Below, in pieces: positions 25,690 to 34,429 of a DNA stretch of 64,000 nucleotides (positions within the stretch are counted from its first letter, which is position 1; every line of letters starts with the position of its first letter). Source of the DNA: Iocasia fonsfrigidae (GTDB lineage: Bacteria > Bacillota > Halanaerobiia > Halanaerobiales > DTU029); assembly GCF_017751145.1 (NCBI RefSeq), contig NZ_CP046640.1, forward strand, positions 2,274,137 through 2,338,136, written 5' to 3'. The position numbers and the translations under genes are program-made. The notes below the pieces were generated by a model. The model searched no databases, was not told the origin of the DNA, and saw only the letters and a list, made by a program, of their open reading frames with translations.

Positions 25690-28600
25690 CTATGCAATTC
25701 CTTCATCAAATCTGAGAGAAACAAGTTTGGAAACACCCCTTTCTTCCATAGTGATACCATAGATAGCATCTGCCTGAGTCATCATTTTTTTATTATGTGT
25801 GATCAGCATAAATTGTACATAAGCAGAATACTCACGTATATAATTGGCAAAACGAAGGACATTGGCATCATCCAGTGGGGCATCTATCTCATCCAGAATA
25901 TAGATCGGACTGGGGTTTACCTTTAAGAAAGCAAATACTAGAGCAATTGCTGTTAAAGCGCGTTCTCCACCAGACATCAGGCTTAGTTTTTTCAACTGTT
26001 TACCTGGTGGTTGTGCTTCAATCTCTACACCTGTTTCCAGAAGATTATCTGTTTTAGTAAGGTTTAGTCGGGCTTTACCACCATTAAACAGGTGGGAAAA
26101 AGTCTTTTCAAACTCAGTTTTAACCTTCTGAAAGGTAAGGTGGAACAATTCAGCCATTTTATCCTTAATATCATCAATAATCCTCACAATAGCATCCCTG
26201 GCCTTTAATAAATCTTCTTCCTGATCCCTGAGATACCCTAATCTGTCTTTTAATTCATTATATTCCATAACTGCCCCAGTATTAACAGTACCCAGGCGTT
26301 TAATTGCCTCTTTAAATTCAGCAATTTTATTTGCTACCTGCCGCTGCTCTTTTATTTCTATCCGCTCCCCAATTCCCTCTTCAGCACTAAGATCATATTC
26401 ATCACTCAGCCTCTCTTCAATCTGCTCATTCCTATCTTCTAAACGCGTAATCTTTAGAGCTAATTTATGATTTTTTTCATTATATTCATTAACAGTCTGT
26501 TCTATAATTTGATGCTTTTCTTTTAAGCCTTTAAAATCCTCTTCCTGTACAGCAAAGTCTTTTTTTCTCCCTTCAAGTTCTTCCTGTAAAGAAGAAATAT
26601 TATCTACATATTCCTCTTTTTTTAATACAAGTTCAGTCTTACGCTCTTTTAAAACCTCCTCCTTTTTGTTTAATCCGGCCACTTTTTCCCTAAATTTCTT
26701 TATCTGAAGCTCATTTGTCTCCCTTTGCTCTTGTAATGAATTCTTTTCGCGAAGTAGATTTTCTTCTTTCTGCTTTACTGTTGCTAATTCAACTTTCAAT
26801 TCTGTAATATCTTTTCTGATTTCCTCTTCAAGACGCTCTAGTTCAGCTATCTCTTTTTCCTTAATAAAAATCTCATCTCTACCCTTGTCATTCTCCCTAT
26901 TAATTAATTCAAGCTGTTGTTCGATTTTTTGTTTTCTATTATCAGTTTCCCCCAGAGTTTCATGACATTTTACAAAATTCTGGTCCAAATTCTCCAGTTT
27001 ATTTTCCAGTTTCAATTGTTCTTTTTTAAAATTACTTAAATCTTTTTCAAGGTCATTTTCCGTAAATTTTAGTTTGTTTATTTCTTTAAGACAGCCCCCT
27101 TTTTCCTTTTCATCTTGCTCAAGCCTGACCAGTAGTTCTTCTTTTTTTCTTTCTTCTATTTCTATAGTTCCTTTAATATCTACTATCTTCTCCCTGAGTT
27201 CCTCAATTTCTCTTCCTCTGGCCAGCAGACCCTGTTTATTTCTGGTCCTGCTGCCGCCTGAAATTGCACCACCAGGGCTAATCACTTCACCATCAAGAGT
27301 TACAATTCTAAAACTACTTCTTATCTTTTTAGCTATCTCCCTGGCTGCCTTTAAATCTGAAGCAATAATTATCCTGCCCAGTAAATAATTAAATACAGGA
27401 GTTAATTCACTATCAAATGATATAAATTCTACTGCTAACCCCAGAAAACCTGGTACATTATCTAAATTACAATGAGTAAGCTCAGCCCTCTTACCAGTAA
27501 TCATATTTAACGGTAAAAAGGTGGCTCGTCCAGCTTTTTCCCGTTTTAAGAAATTTACACACTGTTGGGCTGATTCATCATCTTCAACAATAAGATTCTG
27601 CAATTTAGCCCCCAGAGCAGTCTCAATAGCTGTTTCAAATTTTCTATTTACCTTAATTTGATCAGCAACAACCCCTATCACTCCATTTAAAACTTCACTA
27701 TTTTTTAAGACCCCTCTGACACCTTGAAAATACCCCTGATAATCCTCTTCCATATTCTCCAATATATGTAGACGAGAGGCCATCTGCTGCAGTTGTCTAT
27801 CTTTACTATCAATACCTTCCTGTAGTTCTGTTATACCTTTCTTAGATTCATTAATTCTGTTATCCAATCTTACTATATTTTCATTAAGGGAAGACAAGTC
27901 ATCAATTACTGAGTTTAAATCTTCATTGATATTCTCCTGCTGTAAAATATTCATATCCAGCTCTTCAGAGATACCTTTCCGCTCAGCAATTAGATTTTCA
28001 ATCTCCTTCTCTAGATAATAACTCTTCTCACGAACCTTCTCTAACTCAGTATGGATATCAGTCAATTCAACATTTTCACTTAATAGAGATTCCCTTAAAA
28101 CTAATAACTTTTCTTTTTGCTGGTTTAATTTTTCTTTCTTTAGTAAAAGCTCATCTTCCTTAGAAGACAGTCTATCTTTAATATCGGCATTTTGATCACT
28201 AGCCCTTTTATTCTCATCATTAAGTCCAACTATTTTATCATGCAAGTCTTTCTGATTTTCTTGCAAAATACTTATCTGTTCTTTAAGATTAAGCCTCTCT
28301 CTGTTTAAGCCGTTTTTCCTTTCAGCAAGAATCTTTAAATTATTCTCTGCCTGTTCTTTTTTAATTTTCAACTGGTAAAAGTCTGCCTGCCGTTCATCTA
28401 ATAAATCCTGATCCACTTCCAGTTTATTCTTTTTTACCTCTAATAATTCATTCAGTGAGTCAAGCTCTTTTCTATTTTTGTTCAAATCCCTACTGACTAT
28501 TTCTTTTTCTGCCTGGGCATCATTAAGATCTAAGCTATTTTTAGACCACTTATCCAGCAGGAGATTAACCTCCAATTCCTTCAGCTCATGATGAAATCGT

Positions 28601-29247
28601 TCATATTTCCTGGCTTTTTCAGCAGCTTTTTTTAAAGGATTAAGCTGTTTATCCAGCTCCCAGATCAGGTCCTTAACCCGCTGTAAGTCCTGTTTAGTTT
28701 TGTCAAGTCTTTTTTCTGCTTCATCCTTTCTCATCTTATATTTACTAATACCAGCTGCCTCTTCAAATAATTCCCTGAGTTTTTCAGGTTTGCTATTTAA
28801 GATAGAGTCTATCTTCCCCTGACCAACTATAGAATAGGAGTCTTTACCCATACCTGTATCCATCATTAACTCCTCTATATCCTTTAAACGGCATAAGGAA
28901 CCATTTAATAGATAATCACTCTGACCATCTTCAGTTACCTGGCGGCTGATCTTTATTTCCCGTGCCTCACTTGCCAGTGTCTGATCAGCGTTATCAAAAT
29001 AAAGGGTGACAGAGGCCTTTTTTAACGGTTTGCAATCATCACTACCTGCAAAAATAACATCAGCCATTTTCCCACCCCGTAGTGTTTTAGCACTCTGTTC
29101 GCCTAAGGCCCAGCGAATAGCATCAACTATATTACTTTTACCGCTCCCATTGGGCCCAACAAGCGCTGTAATAGGGGATTGAAAATCAATGGTAACAGGT
29201 TTTGCAAATGATTTAAAACCATCAATCTTAAGCTTTTTAAGAAACAT
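25690..29247 (-). CDS. smc: Chromosome segregation ATPase SMC
   Basis: Condensin core ATPase, 1185 aa. Walker [15 protein letters not shown] near residue 32, two long coiled coils (about 165-500 and 670-1010), a hinge around residues 515-640 with [17 protein letters not shown] and [11 protein letters not shown], and the C-terminal signature [16 protein letters not shown] with Walker [24 protein letters not shown] 6 nt before the ATG sets the start. Its kleisin partners scpA and scpB are in this window at 32-34 kb. Confidence 0.98.
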   Translation of the reverse strand: MFLKKLKIDGFKSFAKPVTIDFQSPITALVGPNGSGKSNIVDAIRWALGEQSAKTLRGGKMADVIFAGSDDCKPLKKASVTLYFDNADQTLASEAREIKISRQVTEDGQSDYLLNGSLCRLKDIEELMMDTGMGKDSYSIVGQGKIDSILNSKPEKLRELFEEAAGISKYKMRKDEAEKRLDKTKQDLQRVKDLIWELDKQLNPLKKAAEKARKYERFHHELKELEVNLLLDKWSKNSLDLNDAQAEKEIVSRDLNKNRKELDSLNELLEVKKNKLEVDQDLLDERQADFYQLKIKKEQAENNLKILAERKNGLNRERLNLKEQISILQENQKDLHDKIVGLNDENKRASDQNADIKDRLSSKEDELLLKKEKLNQQKEKLLVLRESLLSENVELTDIHTELEKVREKSYYLEKEIENLIAERKGISEELDMNILQQENINEDLNSVIDDLSSLNENIVRLDNRINESKKGITELQEGIDSKDRQLQQMASRLHILENMEEDYQGYFQGVRGVLKNSEVLNGVIGVVADQIKVNRKFETAIETALGAKLQNLIVEDDESAQQCVNFLKREKAGRATFLPLNMITGKRAELTHCNLDNVPGFLGLAVEFISFDSELTPVFNYLLGRIIIASDLKAAREIAKKIRSSFRIVTLDGEVISPGGAISGGSRTRNKQGLLARGREIEELREKIVDIKGTIEIEERKKEELLVRLEQDEKEKGGCLKEINKLKFTENDLEKDLSNFKKEQLKLENKLENLDQNFVKCHETLGETDNRKQKIEQQLELINRENDKGRDEIFIKEKEIAELERLEEEIRKDITELKVELATVKQKEENLLREKNSLQEQRETNELQIKKFREKVAGLNKKEEVLKERKTELVLKKEEYVDNISSLQEELEGRKKDFAVQEEDFKGLKEKHQIIEQTVNEYNEKNHKLALKITRLEDRNEQIEERLSDEYDLSAEEGIGERIEIKEQRQVANKIAEFKEAIKRLGTVNTGAVMEYNELKDRLGYLRDQEEDLLKARDAIVRIIDDIKDKMAELFHLTFQKVKTEFEKTFSHLFNGGKARLNLTKTDNLLETGVEIEAQPPGKQLKKLSLMSGGERALTAIALVFAFLKVNPSPIYILDEIDAPLDDANVLRFANYIREYSAYVQFMLITHNKKMMTQADAIYGITMEERGVSKLVSLRFDEGIA

Positions 29248-29274
29248 ATGAATCACCTCATCAGATCAATATAT

Positions 29275-29303
29275 ATTTTATCAATCTATAAATACAAAAA
29301 CAA
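29275..29303 (-). promoter_or_regulatory. smc: Sigma-A-type promoter of smc
   Basis: Minus strand TTGTTT (29298-29303), 17 bp, TAAAAT (29275-29280). It begins immediately after the rluB terminator. Confidence 0.6.
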
Positions 29304-29304
29304 G

Positions 29305-29333
29305 ATAAAAACCTATCCAACAGCAGATAGGTT
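29305..29333 (-). terminator. Intrinsic terminator after rluB
   Basis: Minus strand ACCTATC (29326-29332 complement) pairs with GATAGGT and is followed by TTTTATC. It separates the rluB/dac operon from smc. Confidence 0.75.
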
Positions 29334-29425
29334 AACAAACAATATTTAACTATCTATGATAAACCTTTTCCTGTATAGTAATTCTAGATAATAGATAAAA
29401 GTCCTTCAACAATAAACTAAGTTAA

Positions 29426-30130
29426 TTAAATTTTTTTCAACCTATTTACTTCCCTATTACTCAAAAACCGGTAACTGCCCTCTGAAACACCATCTAAATT
29501 AAGAAAAGCAAAGCCTATCCTTTTTAAAGCTATCACCTGATAATCCAGTTGACTGCACATTCTTCTAACCTGACGGTTTCTGCCCTCATGGATAGTTAAT
29601 ATAAATGTTGTACTATTCCCTTTTTTAATTACATCCTGAACAGAGGCAGGTGCTGTCAAGCCATCTTCAAGCTTGACCCCTTTTTCCAGCTGTTTAAAAA
29701 ACCCAGGGGAGGGATGCCCAGGTATCTCTACCTGGTAAATCTTATCTATTTCATGTGATGGATGTGTTAATTTATAGGTTAGGTCCCCATCATTTGATAA
29801 TAATAAAAGACCACTTGTATCATAATCAAGTCTTCCCACAGGATAGATCCTTTCTTTAATTCCTTGAATATAATCCAGGACTGTATTCCTACCCCTGGGG
29901 TCATTAACTGTTGTAATACACCCGCTTGGTTTATTTAAAAGCACATATACCTTTTTTTCTCTGTTTATTTTTTGGCCATCAACCTCAATAGTATCTTCTG
30001 TAGAGACCTTAACACCTAGTTCCCTGACAACACTCCCATTTACCTTAACCCTCCCCTGTTTAATAATATCTTCTGACTTACGCCTGGATGCAACCCCAGC
30101 ATGAGCCATCACCTTTTGTAGTCTCTCCAT
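29426..30130 (-). CDS. rluB: RluB/RsuA-family pseudouridine synthase
   Basis: Modifies a uridine in rRNA (23S position of the RluB type is likely; RsuA-like cannot be excluded). N-terminal S4 RNA-binding domain (ERLQKVMAHAGVASRRKSED), then the catalytic domain with GRLDYDTSGLLLLSNDG, which carries the catalytic Asp, and GRNRQVRRMCSQL. About 234 aa from the ATG after AGAGGTG. It lies 39 bp downstream of a carboxypeptidase gene, the arrangement seen near scpAB in Bacillus relatives. Confidence 0.94.
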   Translation of the reverse strand: MERLQKVMAHAGVASRRKSEDIIKQGRVKVNGSVVRELGVKVSTEDTIEVDGQKINREKKVYVLLNKPSGCITTVNDPRGRNTVLDYIQGIKERIYPVGRLDYDTSGLLLLSNDGDLTYKLTHPSHEIDKIYQVEIPGHPSPGFFKQLEKGVKLEDGLTAPASVQDVIKKGNSTTFILTIHEGRNRQVRRMCSQLDYQVIALKRIGFAFLNLDGVSEGSYRFLSNREVNRLKKI

Positions 30131-30168
30131 CAACAACACCTCTATTAATTACTATTCTATATTAAAAG

Positions 30169-31305
30169 CTAATCCCCTCCTAGTAAAACAGTAATCCAGT
30201 TCCAGAATTTCAAAAAAAATGACCTGTAATTTAAATCATTCGCCGCCAGAAGCTCCACTTTACTTAGGAGCTCTCCATTATCATAAACCTTAAGACTTCC
30301 TATAAGATCCCCCCTTTTTATTGGCAGTTCCAGGCTGGGTTTTAAATAAACCTCCTTCTGCAATTTAATCTTTCCCCCTCTGGGAAGGACTGTCAGGAGA
30401 GGACAATTAATCATAAACCCTAATTCCCCTTCCTGGGAATCCTCCCAATTCATTTTATAAACTATTTCACCTTTATCCATTACTACTACCTTTTTAAATT
30501 GATCAAGTCCAAAATCCAGGAGATTCCTTACATCATTCCAGTCATTCGGACAATTTAAAACAACGGCAACTACCTCTCTACCATCCCTCCGGGCAGAGGC
30601 CACCAGACAACGGCCGGCTGCCTTTGTATAACCAGTCTTACCTCCAGTTATATCAGAATATGACCAGAGTAGTTTATTATGATTCCTTAATCCCCTACCC
30701 CAATCATTTCCTGACCAGGAGATCGTCTTGTTTTTACTGGCCGTAATTCGGGCAAAAATTTCGTTTTCCAGGGCATATGCCATAATCATAGCTAGATCGT
30801 ATGCTGTAGAGTAATGATTACTATCAGGTAGTCCACTGGGATTTATAAAATTACTATTTTTAGCCCCCATCTCTACTGCCCGTCTATTCATTAATTCTGC
30901 ATATTCCTCAACAGAACCTGAAATATGTTCCGCAATGGCCATTGCAGCATCATTACCTGAAGCAAGCATGACCCCATAAAGGAGTTCTTCCAGCCTTATT
31001 TTTTCACCTTCACTCAGGTAAATAGAAGACCCCTCCTGATATGCCGCCTTTCGACTAACAGTTACTACATCATTAATATTGCTTTCTTCAATAGCTACAA
31101 TACTAGTAAGGATCTTGGTTGTACTTGCTGGCGGGCATTTCAAATGCATATTTTTATTATAAAGGACCTGTCTTGTTTCCAGATCAATCACACAGGCTGA
31201 ATTTGCAGAAACATATGGTGCTGCAGTTACTATTACTGACTGCGAAACCAATATCAAAAGAAAAATAAATAGAAAAAAAATACTCAAATTAAATAACCTC
31301 TTCAT
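30169..31305 (-). CDS. D-alanyl-D-alanine carboxypeptidase (DacB-like, serine type)
   Basis: Penicillin-binding protein 5-family enzyme trimming D-Ala from peptidoglycan stem peptides outside the membrane. A signal peptide (residues about 1-28, very hydrophobic LFNLSIFFLFIFLLILV) is followed by SxxK (STTK near 61), SGN (near 118) and KTG (GKTGYTKAAG near 220). A C-terminal beta domain and a terminal hydrophobic helix (FFLKFWNWITVLL) suggest membrane anchoring. Position beside gerW/scpAB resembles Bacillus dacB, a spore-cortex enzyme; that role is inferred. Confidence 0.93.
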   Translation of the reverse strand: MKRLFNLSIFFLFIFLLILVSQSVIVTAAPYVSANSACVIDLETRQVLYNKNMHLKCPPASTTKILTSIVAIEESNINDVVTVSRKAAYQEGSSIYLSEGEKIRLEELLYGVMLASGNDAAMAIAEHISGSVEEYAELMNRRAVEMGAKNSNFINPSGLPDSNHYSTAYDLAMIMAYALENEIFARITASKNKTISWSGNDWGRGLRNHNKLLWSYSDITGGKTGYTKAAGRCLVASARRDGREVVAVVLNCPNDWNDVRNLLDFGLDQFKKVVVMDKGEIVYKMNWEDSQEGELGFMINCPLLTVLPRGGKIKLQKEVYLKPSLELPIKRGDLIGSLKVYDNGELLSKVELLAANDLNYRSFFLKFWNWITVLLGGD

Positions 31306-31384
31306 AAATTCACCTACCTGGGAAGCTATTTCCTTTAAGTATATGCAAGAAAAAAAGTTTTATTAAAACATTTATAACACTTAT

Positions 31385-31768
31385 TTATTTTTTCTCCATA
31401 ATCTCCTGTATTTGTTTTAATAGTTCAGGAGCAACATTAATTATCCTTTCTGCAACAGCATTATTGGCCACTGGCAGTAGCCTTACCTGTTCTTTATTAA
31501 CAACCAGAAAGGCCATTGGGTTTAGCATTACACCTGCTCCACTACCACCTGCAAAGGGTTGTCGGTTTCCTCCCTCCTGACCCTTAGCAGGAGCTGTACT
31601 TATCTCACCACCACCTGCCGCAAAACCAAAAGAAACCTTCGATATTGGGATAATCACACTACCATCTGGGGTCTCAACAGGATCACCCACAATTGTATTA
31701 ACATCGACCATTCCTTTGATATTGCTCATTGCTGTATCCATTAATTTTTCAATTGGATGTTCTCCCAT
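31385..31768 (-). CDS. gerW: GerW/YtfJ-family spore protein
   Basis: A 127-aa protein of the YtfJ/GerW family. The N-terminus PIEKLMDTAMSNIKGMVDVN, then VIIPISKVSFGFAAGGGE and the glycine-rich loop GGSGAGVMLNPMAFLVV are family landmarks. In Bacillus the protein is made in the forespore and needed for normal germination. It starts inside the end of the DUF2953 gene, consistent with coupling; ytfI(DUF2953)-ytfJ pairing is conserved in Firmicutes. Confidence 0.93.
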   Translation of the reverse strand: MGEHPIEKLMDTAMSNIKGMVDVNTIVGDPVETPDGSVIIPISKVSFGFAAGGGEISTAPAKGQEGGNRQPFAGGSGAGVMLNPMAFLVVNKEQVRLLPVANNAVAERIINVAPELLKQIQEIMEKK

Positions 31769-32406
31769 GGGCGGTATCCTCCTTTTACTCGATATACTAT
31801 TATCTTTATTACTGTAAATATAATATTACCTATTGTTAGTAAAAATATACCATGAAAGGAGGTCTTAAAACCCCGCTGTTTAAAATTCGGTTTAATACTA
31901 AGTCGTGGTTTTTTGATAAAATCAATCCTCTTTTCAGCCAGCTGTATCAATAAACACTTAATAAACCAGAGTAGCCCATTACTTATCCCTGTTAATGCAG
32001 GGTCGGCCAGACCAAATTCAGTCTCCCAGGAAACCTCTTTTGCCTTTAAATGTATGGTATTAATTATTAATTCATTTAATTGCTTATTAAGCAAGACAGC
32101 TATAACCCGGCTAAGTTTTTTAAATTGTATTTCCTGCCAACTGACCTCTTTTTCCAGTTCAATATCCTTTTTCTTGTGCCAGACATTTATAAAAATAGCA
32201 TCTATTTCAGCAAATAGCTCTGTAAAAAAAAGCAGAAATCTATTCTCAATATAGGGTATCTTAAAGTGAAAACCAAATATTCTCAATCCAGTAAATAAGT
32301 CAAGTCTAAAGTCATCATCTGCACCTTTTCTACTATAATCTATTTCCAGACTAACCGGTATTAGCAGCAAAAATAAAAATAAAGAGACCAATAAGATAAG
32401 AATCAT
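31741..32406 (-). CDS. DUF2953 membrane protein (YtfI-like)
   Basis: A 221-aa protein with an N-terminal transmembrane helix (ILILLVSLFLFLLLIPVSL) and a second hydrophobic segment near the C-terminus (FHGIFLLTIGNIIFTVIKII). The central part is amphipathic and charged, with EVSWETEFGLADPALTGI typical of DUF2953. No biochemical function is known. The ATG 8 nt after AGGAG is chosen over an upstream reading. It precedes gerW with a 28-nt overlap and follows scpB. Confidence 0.85.
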   Translation of the reverse strand: MILILLVSLFLFLLLIPVSLEIDYSRKGADDDFRLDLFTGLRIFGFHFKIPYIENRFLLFFTELFAEIDAIFINVWHKKKDIELEKEVSWQEIQFKKLSRVIAVLLNKQLNELIINTIHLKAKEVSWETEFGLADPALTGISNGLLWFIKCLLIQLAEKRIDFIKKPRLSIKPNFKQRGFKTSFHGIFLLTIGNIIFTVIKIIVYRVKGGYRPWENIQLKN

Positions 32407-32468
32407 AGGTTTCACTCCTGTCCTCTTATCCCTATTAGTCCCCATATTTTAGTAATAATATACCAGTT

Positions 32469-32981
32469 TTAGTCCTCTTCTTCAACCTCTGGTAATTCAC
32501 TTAAATTCTCAAGGTCGAAATGCCGCAAAAACTCTTTTGTTGTACCATAGACTATCGGATTACCTATTGTATCTTTACGGCCTAATTCTTCAACAAGCCC
32601 ATATTTGCCGAGGGTAAGCAAGGTTTTTTCAGCCTTAACACCACGAATCTCCTCTATCTCGGCCCTTGTTACTGGCTGTTTATAGGCAATTATAGCCAGC
32701 GTTTCCAGTGCCGCCTGACTTAAACGGGTAATTTTTTTATTATACATATCCTCAATAAGTGAGGAATACTCCGGTTTAGTCATAAGAACATAACTCCCAT
32801 TATATTCTTTTAAAAATACCCCGTGCTGTTCTTTCTTATATTCAGCTGCCAGGGAAGACAAATACTTGCGCAGCTTTATTTCTGATATATTTAAGATCTT
32901 TGTCATTTCATCTATCGAAATAGGTTCAGCTGTTGAAAATAGCAGGGCCTCTATCCCTGCCAGCCAATTATCCTTCACCAT
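32469..32981 (-). CDS. scpB: Segregation and condensation protein ScpB
   Basis: Condensin accessory dimer with two winged helices binding ScpA. WLAGIEALLFSTAEPISI, AALETLAIIAYKQPVTRAEIEEIRGV and LVEELGRKDTIGNPIVYGTT are family signatures, followed by an acidic tail. About 170 aa. The start is ambiguous between a TTG and the ATG five codons later; no strong ribosome site is present. It follows scpA by some 13-27 nt. Confidence 0.96.
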   Translation of the reverse strand: MVKDNWLAGIEALLFSTAEPISIDEMTKILNISEIKLRKYLSSLAAEYKKEQHGVFLKEYNGSYVLMTKPEYSSLIEDMYNKKITRLSQAALETLAIIAYKQPVTRAEIEEIRGVKAEKTLLTLGKYGLVEELGRKDTIGNPIVYGTTKEFLRHFDLENLSELPEVEEED

Positions 32982-33008
32982 CACTACCAACCCCAAATAA
33001 GATAAATT

Positions 33009-33758
33009 TTAATTTTTTGCCAGCACCCTGGATAAATTTATATTGGAAAATACCCTATCCTGCTTAACCCTTATCTTTGACTGCCTGGCTAACTCAAGAA
33101 TACTTAAGAAAGTAACTACTATCTCAATCCTATTTTTCCGGTTATTAATTAACTCTTTAAAAGAAAGCCCTGTCTCTGTCTCAAGAAGTCTTCTTACAAT
33201 CTCTCTTATCTTATCCTCAATCTTTATTTCTTCAAACTTAAAGTCGGGGAGGTGACTCTTCACACCCCTCTGACCTTCTTCCTCTTCCTCTTTCTTACTT
33301 ATAGAATTAATCGACTTTTGATAAGCTGTTATTAACTGGGACAGTTCTAGATCAAGATTAAGTCTTAGATCAGCACTTATAAAACTCTCCTCATTAATTG
33401 GTCTGCTAAACATCTTACAGGACTTTTCCTCAAAATCCCTTAAAACCAGAGATATCTTTTTAAAAAGGTGATATTCCTTTAAACGCCTGACCAGCTTATT
33501 CCCCTCATCTTCCTCATCAATTTCATCATCCTGAGGGAGTATTGTTCTGGCCTTAATTGCAATCAACTCTGTTGCAATAAGCATAAATTCACTAGCATAA
33601 TCAAGATTAAATTCCTGAAGATTGTTCAGATAATCCAGATACTGTTCAGTTATACTAGCCAAGGAGATATTGCTAATCTCTATCCTGTTTTTTTTAACTA
33701 ACTGATAAAGGAGTTCCAGTGGACCCTGAAAACTCTCTAGTTGGACTTCATAGACCAT
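33009..33758 (-). CDS. scpA: Segregation and condensation protein ScpA
   Basis: Kleisin bridging the SMC heads. YEVQLESFQGPLELLYQLVKKNRIEISNIS at the N-terminus binds the SMC neck; EFMLIATELIAIKARTILP and the C-terminal winged helix (VTFLSILELARQSKIRVKQD) bind the SMC cap. Length 249 aa is typical. It is downstream of an M50 protease gene, with 13 bp between. Confidence 0.96.
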   Translation of the reverse strand: MVYEVQLESFQGPLELLYQLVKKNRIEISNISLASITEQYLDYLNNLQEFNLDYASEFMLIATELIAIKARTILPQDDEIDEEDEGNKLVRRLKEYHLFKKISLVLRDFEEKSCKMFSRPINEESFISADLRLNLDLELSQLITAYQKSINSISKKEEEEEGQRGVKSHLPDFKFEEIKIEDKIREIVRRLLETETGLSFKELINNRKNRIEIVVTFLSILELARQSKIRVKQDRVFSNINLSRVLAKN

Positions 33759-33771
33759 TTACCTCACCCTT

Positions 33772-34422
33772 TTATAGCAGAATATTAACCAGAATACCTA
33801 AGATAGGGGTTATTATACTCGACAAAATACCAGTATATAATAATACCAGAAGAATTATCATACCAACTGGACCCTCTAACTGGTATAAATACCTGTCAAA
33901 TTTAGGGGGCAAAAAACCACGCAGTATCTTTGAACCATCTAATGGCGGCACAGGTATAAGATTAAAGAGAGCTAAACCCAAATTCATGAGTACACCCAAA
34001 AATAAGAAATTTACCAAGACTTCTACAATATTCCCCGGACCAAGGTAATTAATCTGAAACAAAAGACTGCCCAGGGGTTGACCTGTAATAAGGGAAAAAG
34101 ACCTCAGTAACATAGCAAAAACAAAAGCAAGAACAAAATTTGCTGCTGGACCAGCCATCCCAACCAGCATCATCCCCTGTCTCTGATTCTGATAATACCG
34201 CGGATTAACTATTACCGGTTTAGCCCAACCAAATCTCCTGGTAATTATTAAAACTAGGGTACCTACAAGGTCAAGATGTACCAGGGGATTAAGTGTTAAC
34301 CGGCCCATCATCCTGGGGGTTGGATCACCCAGCATATCTGAGGCCTTACCATGAGAAAACTCATGAAAAGATAATGACAATAATAAAATAGGTATAGCCA
34401 GAATCAATTCCATTATATCCAA
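33772..34422 (-). CDS. Site-2 protease family (M50) intramembrane metalloprotease
   Basis: A 216-aa polytopic membrane protein. The zinc site HEFSH (near residue 20) lies in the first helix, a second site NLIPVPPLDGSKIL (with the metal-binding Asp) near 145, and GMAGPAANFVLAF between. This is the short YwhC-type M50 family placed beside scpA. The substrate is unknown. I use a TTG start because GGAGTG is about 10 nt before it, and the next ATG is 9 bases farther on. Confidence 0.9.
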   Translation of the reverse strand: MDIMELILAIPILLLSLSFHEFSHGKASDMLGDPTPRMMGRLTLNPLVHLDLVGTLVLIITRRFGWAKPVIVNPRYYQNQRQGMMLVGMAGPAANFVLAFVFAMLLRSFSLITGQPLGSLLFQINYLGPGNIVEVLVNFLFLGVLMNLGLALFNLIPVPPLDGSKILRGFLPPKFDRYLYQLEGPVGMIILLVLLYTGILSSIITPILGILVNILL

Positions 34423-34429
34423 AAATATT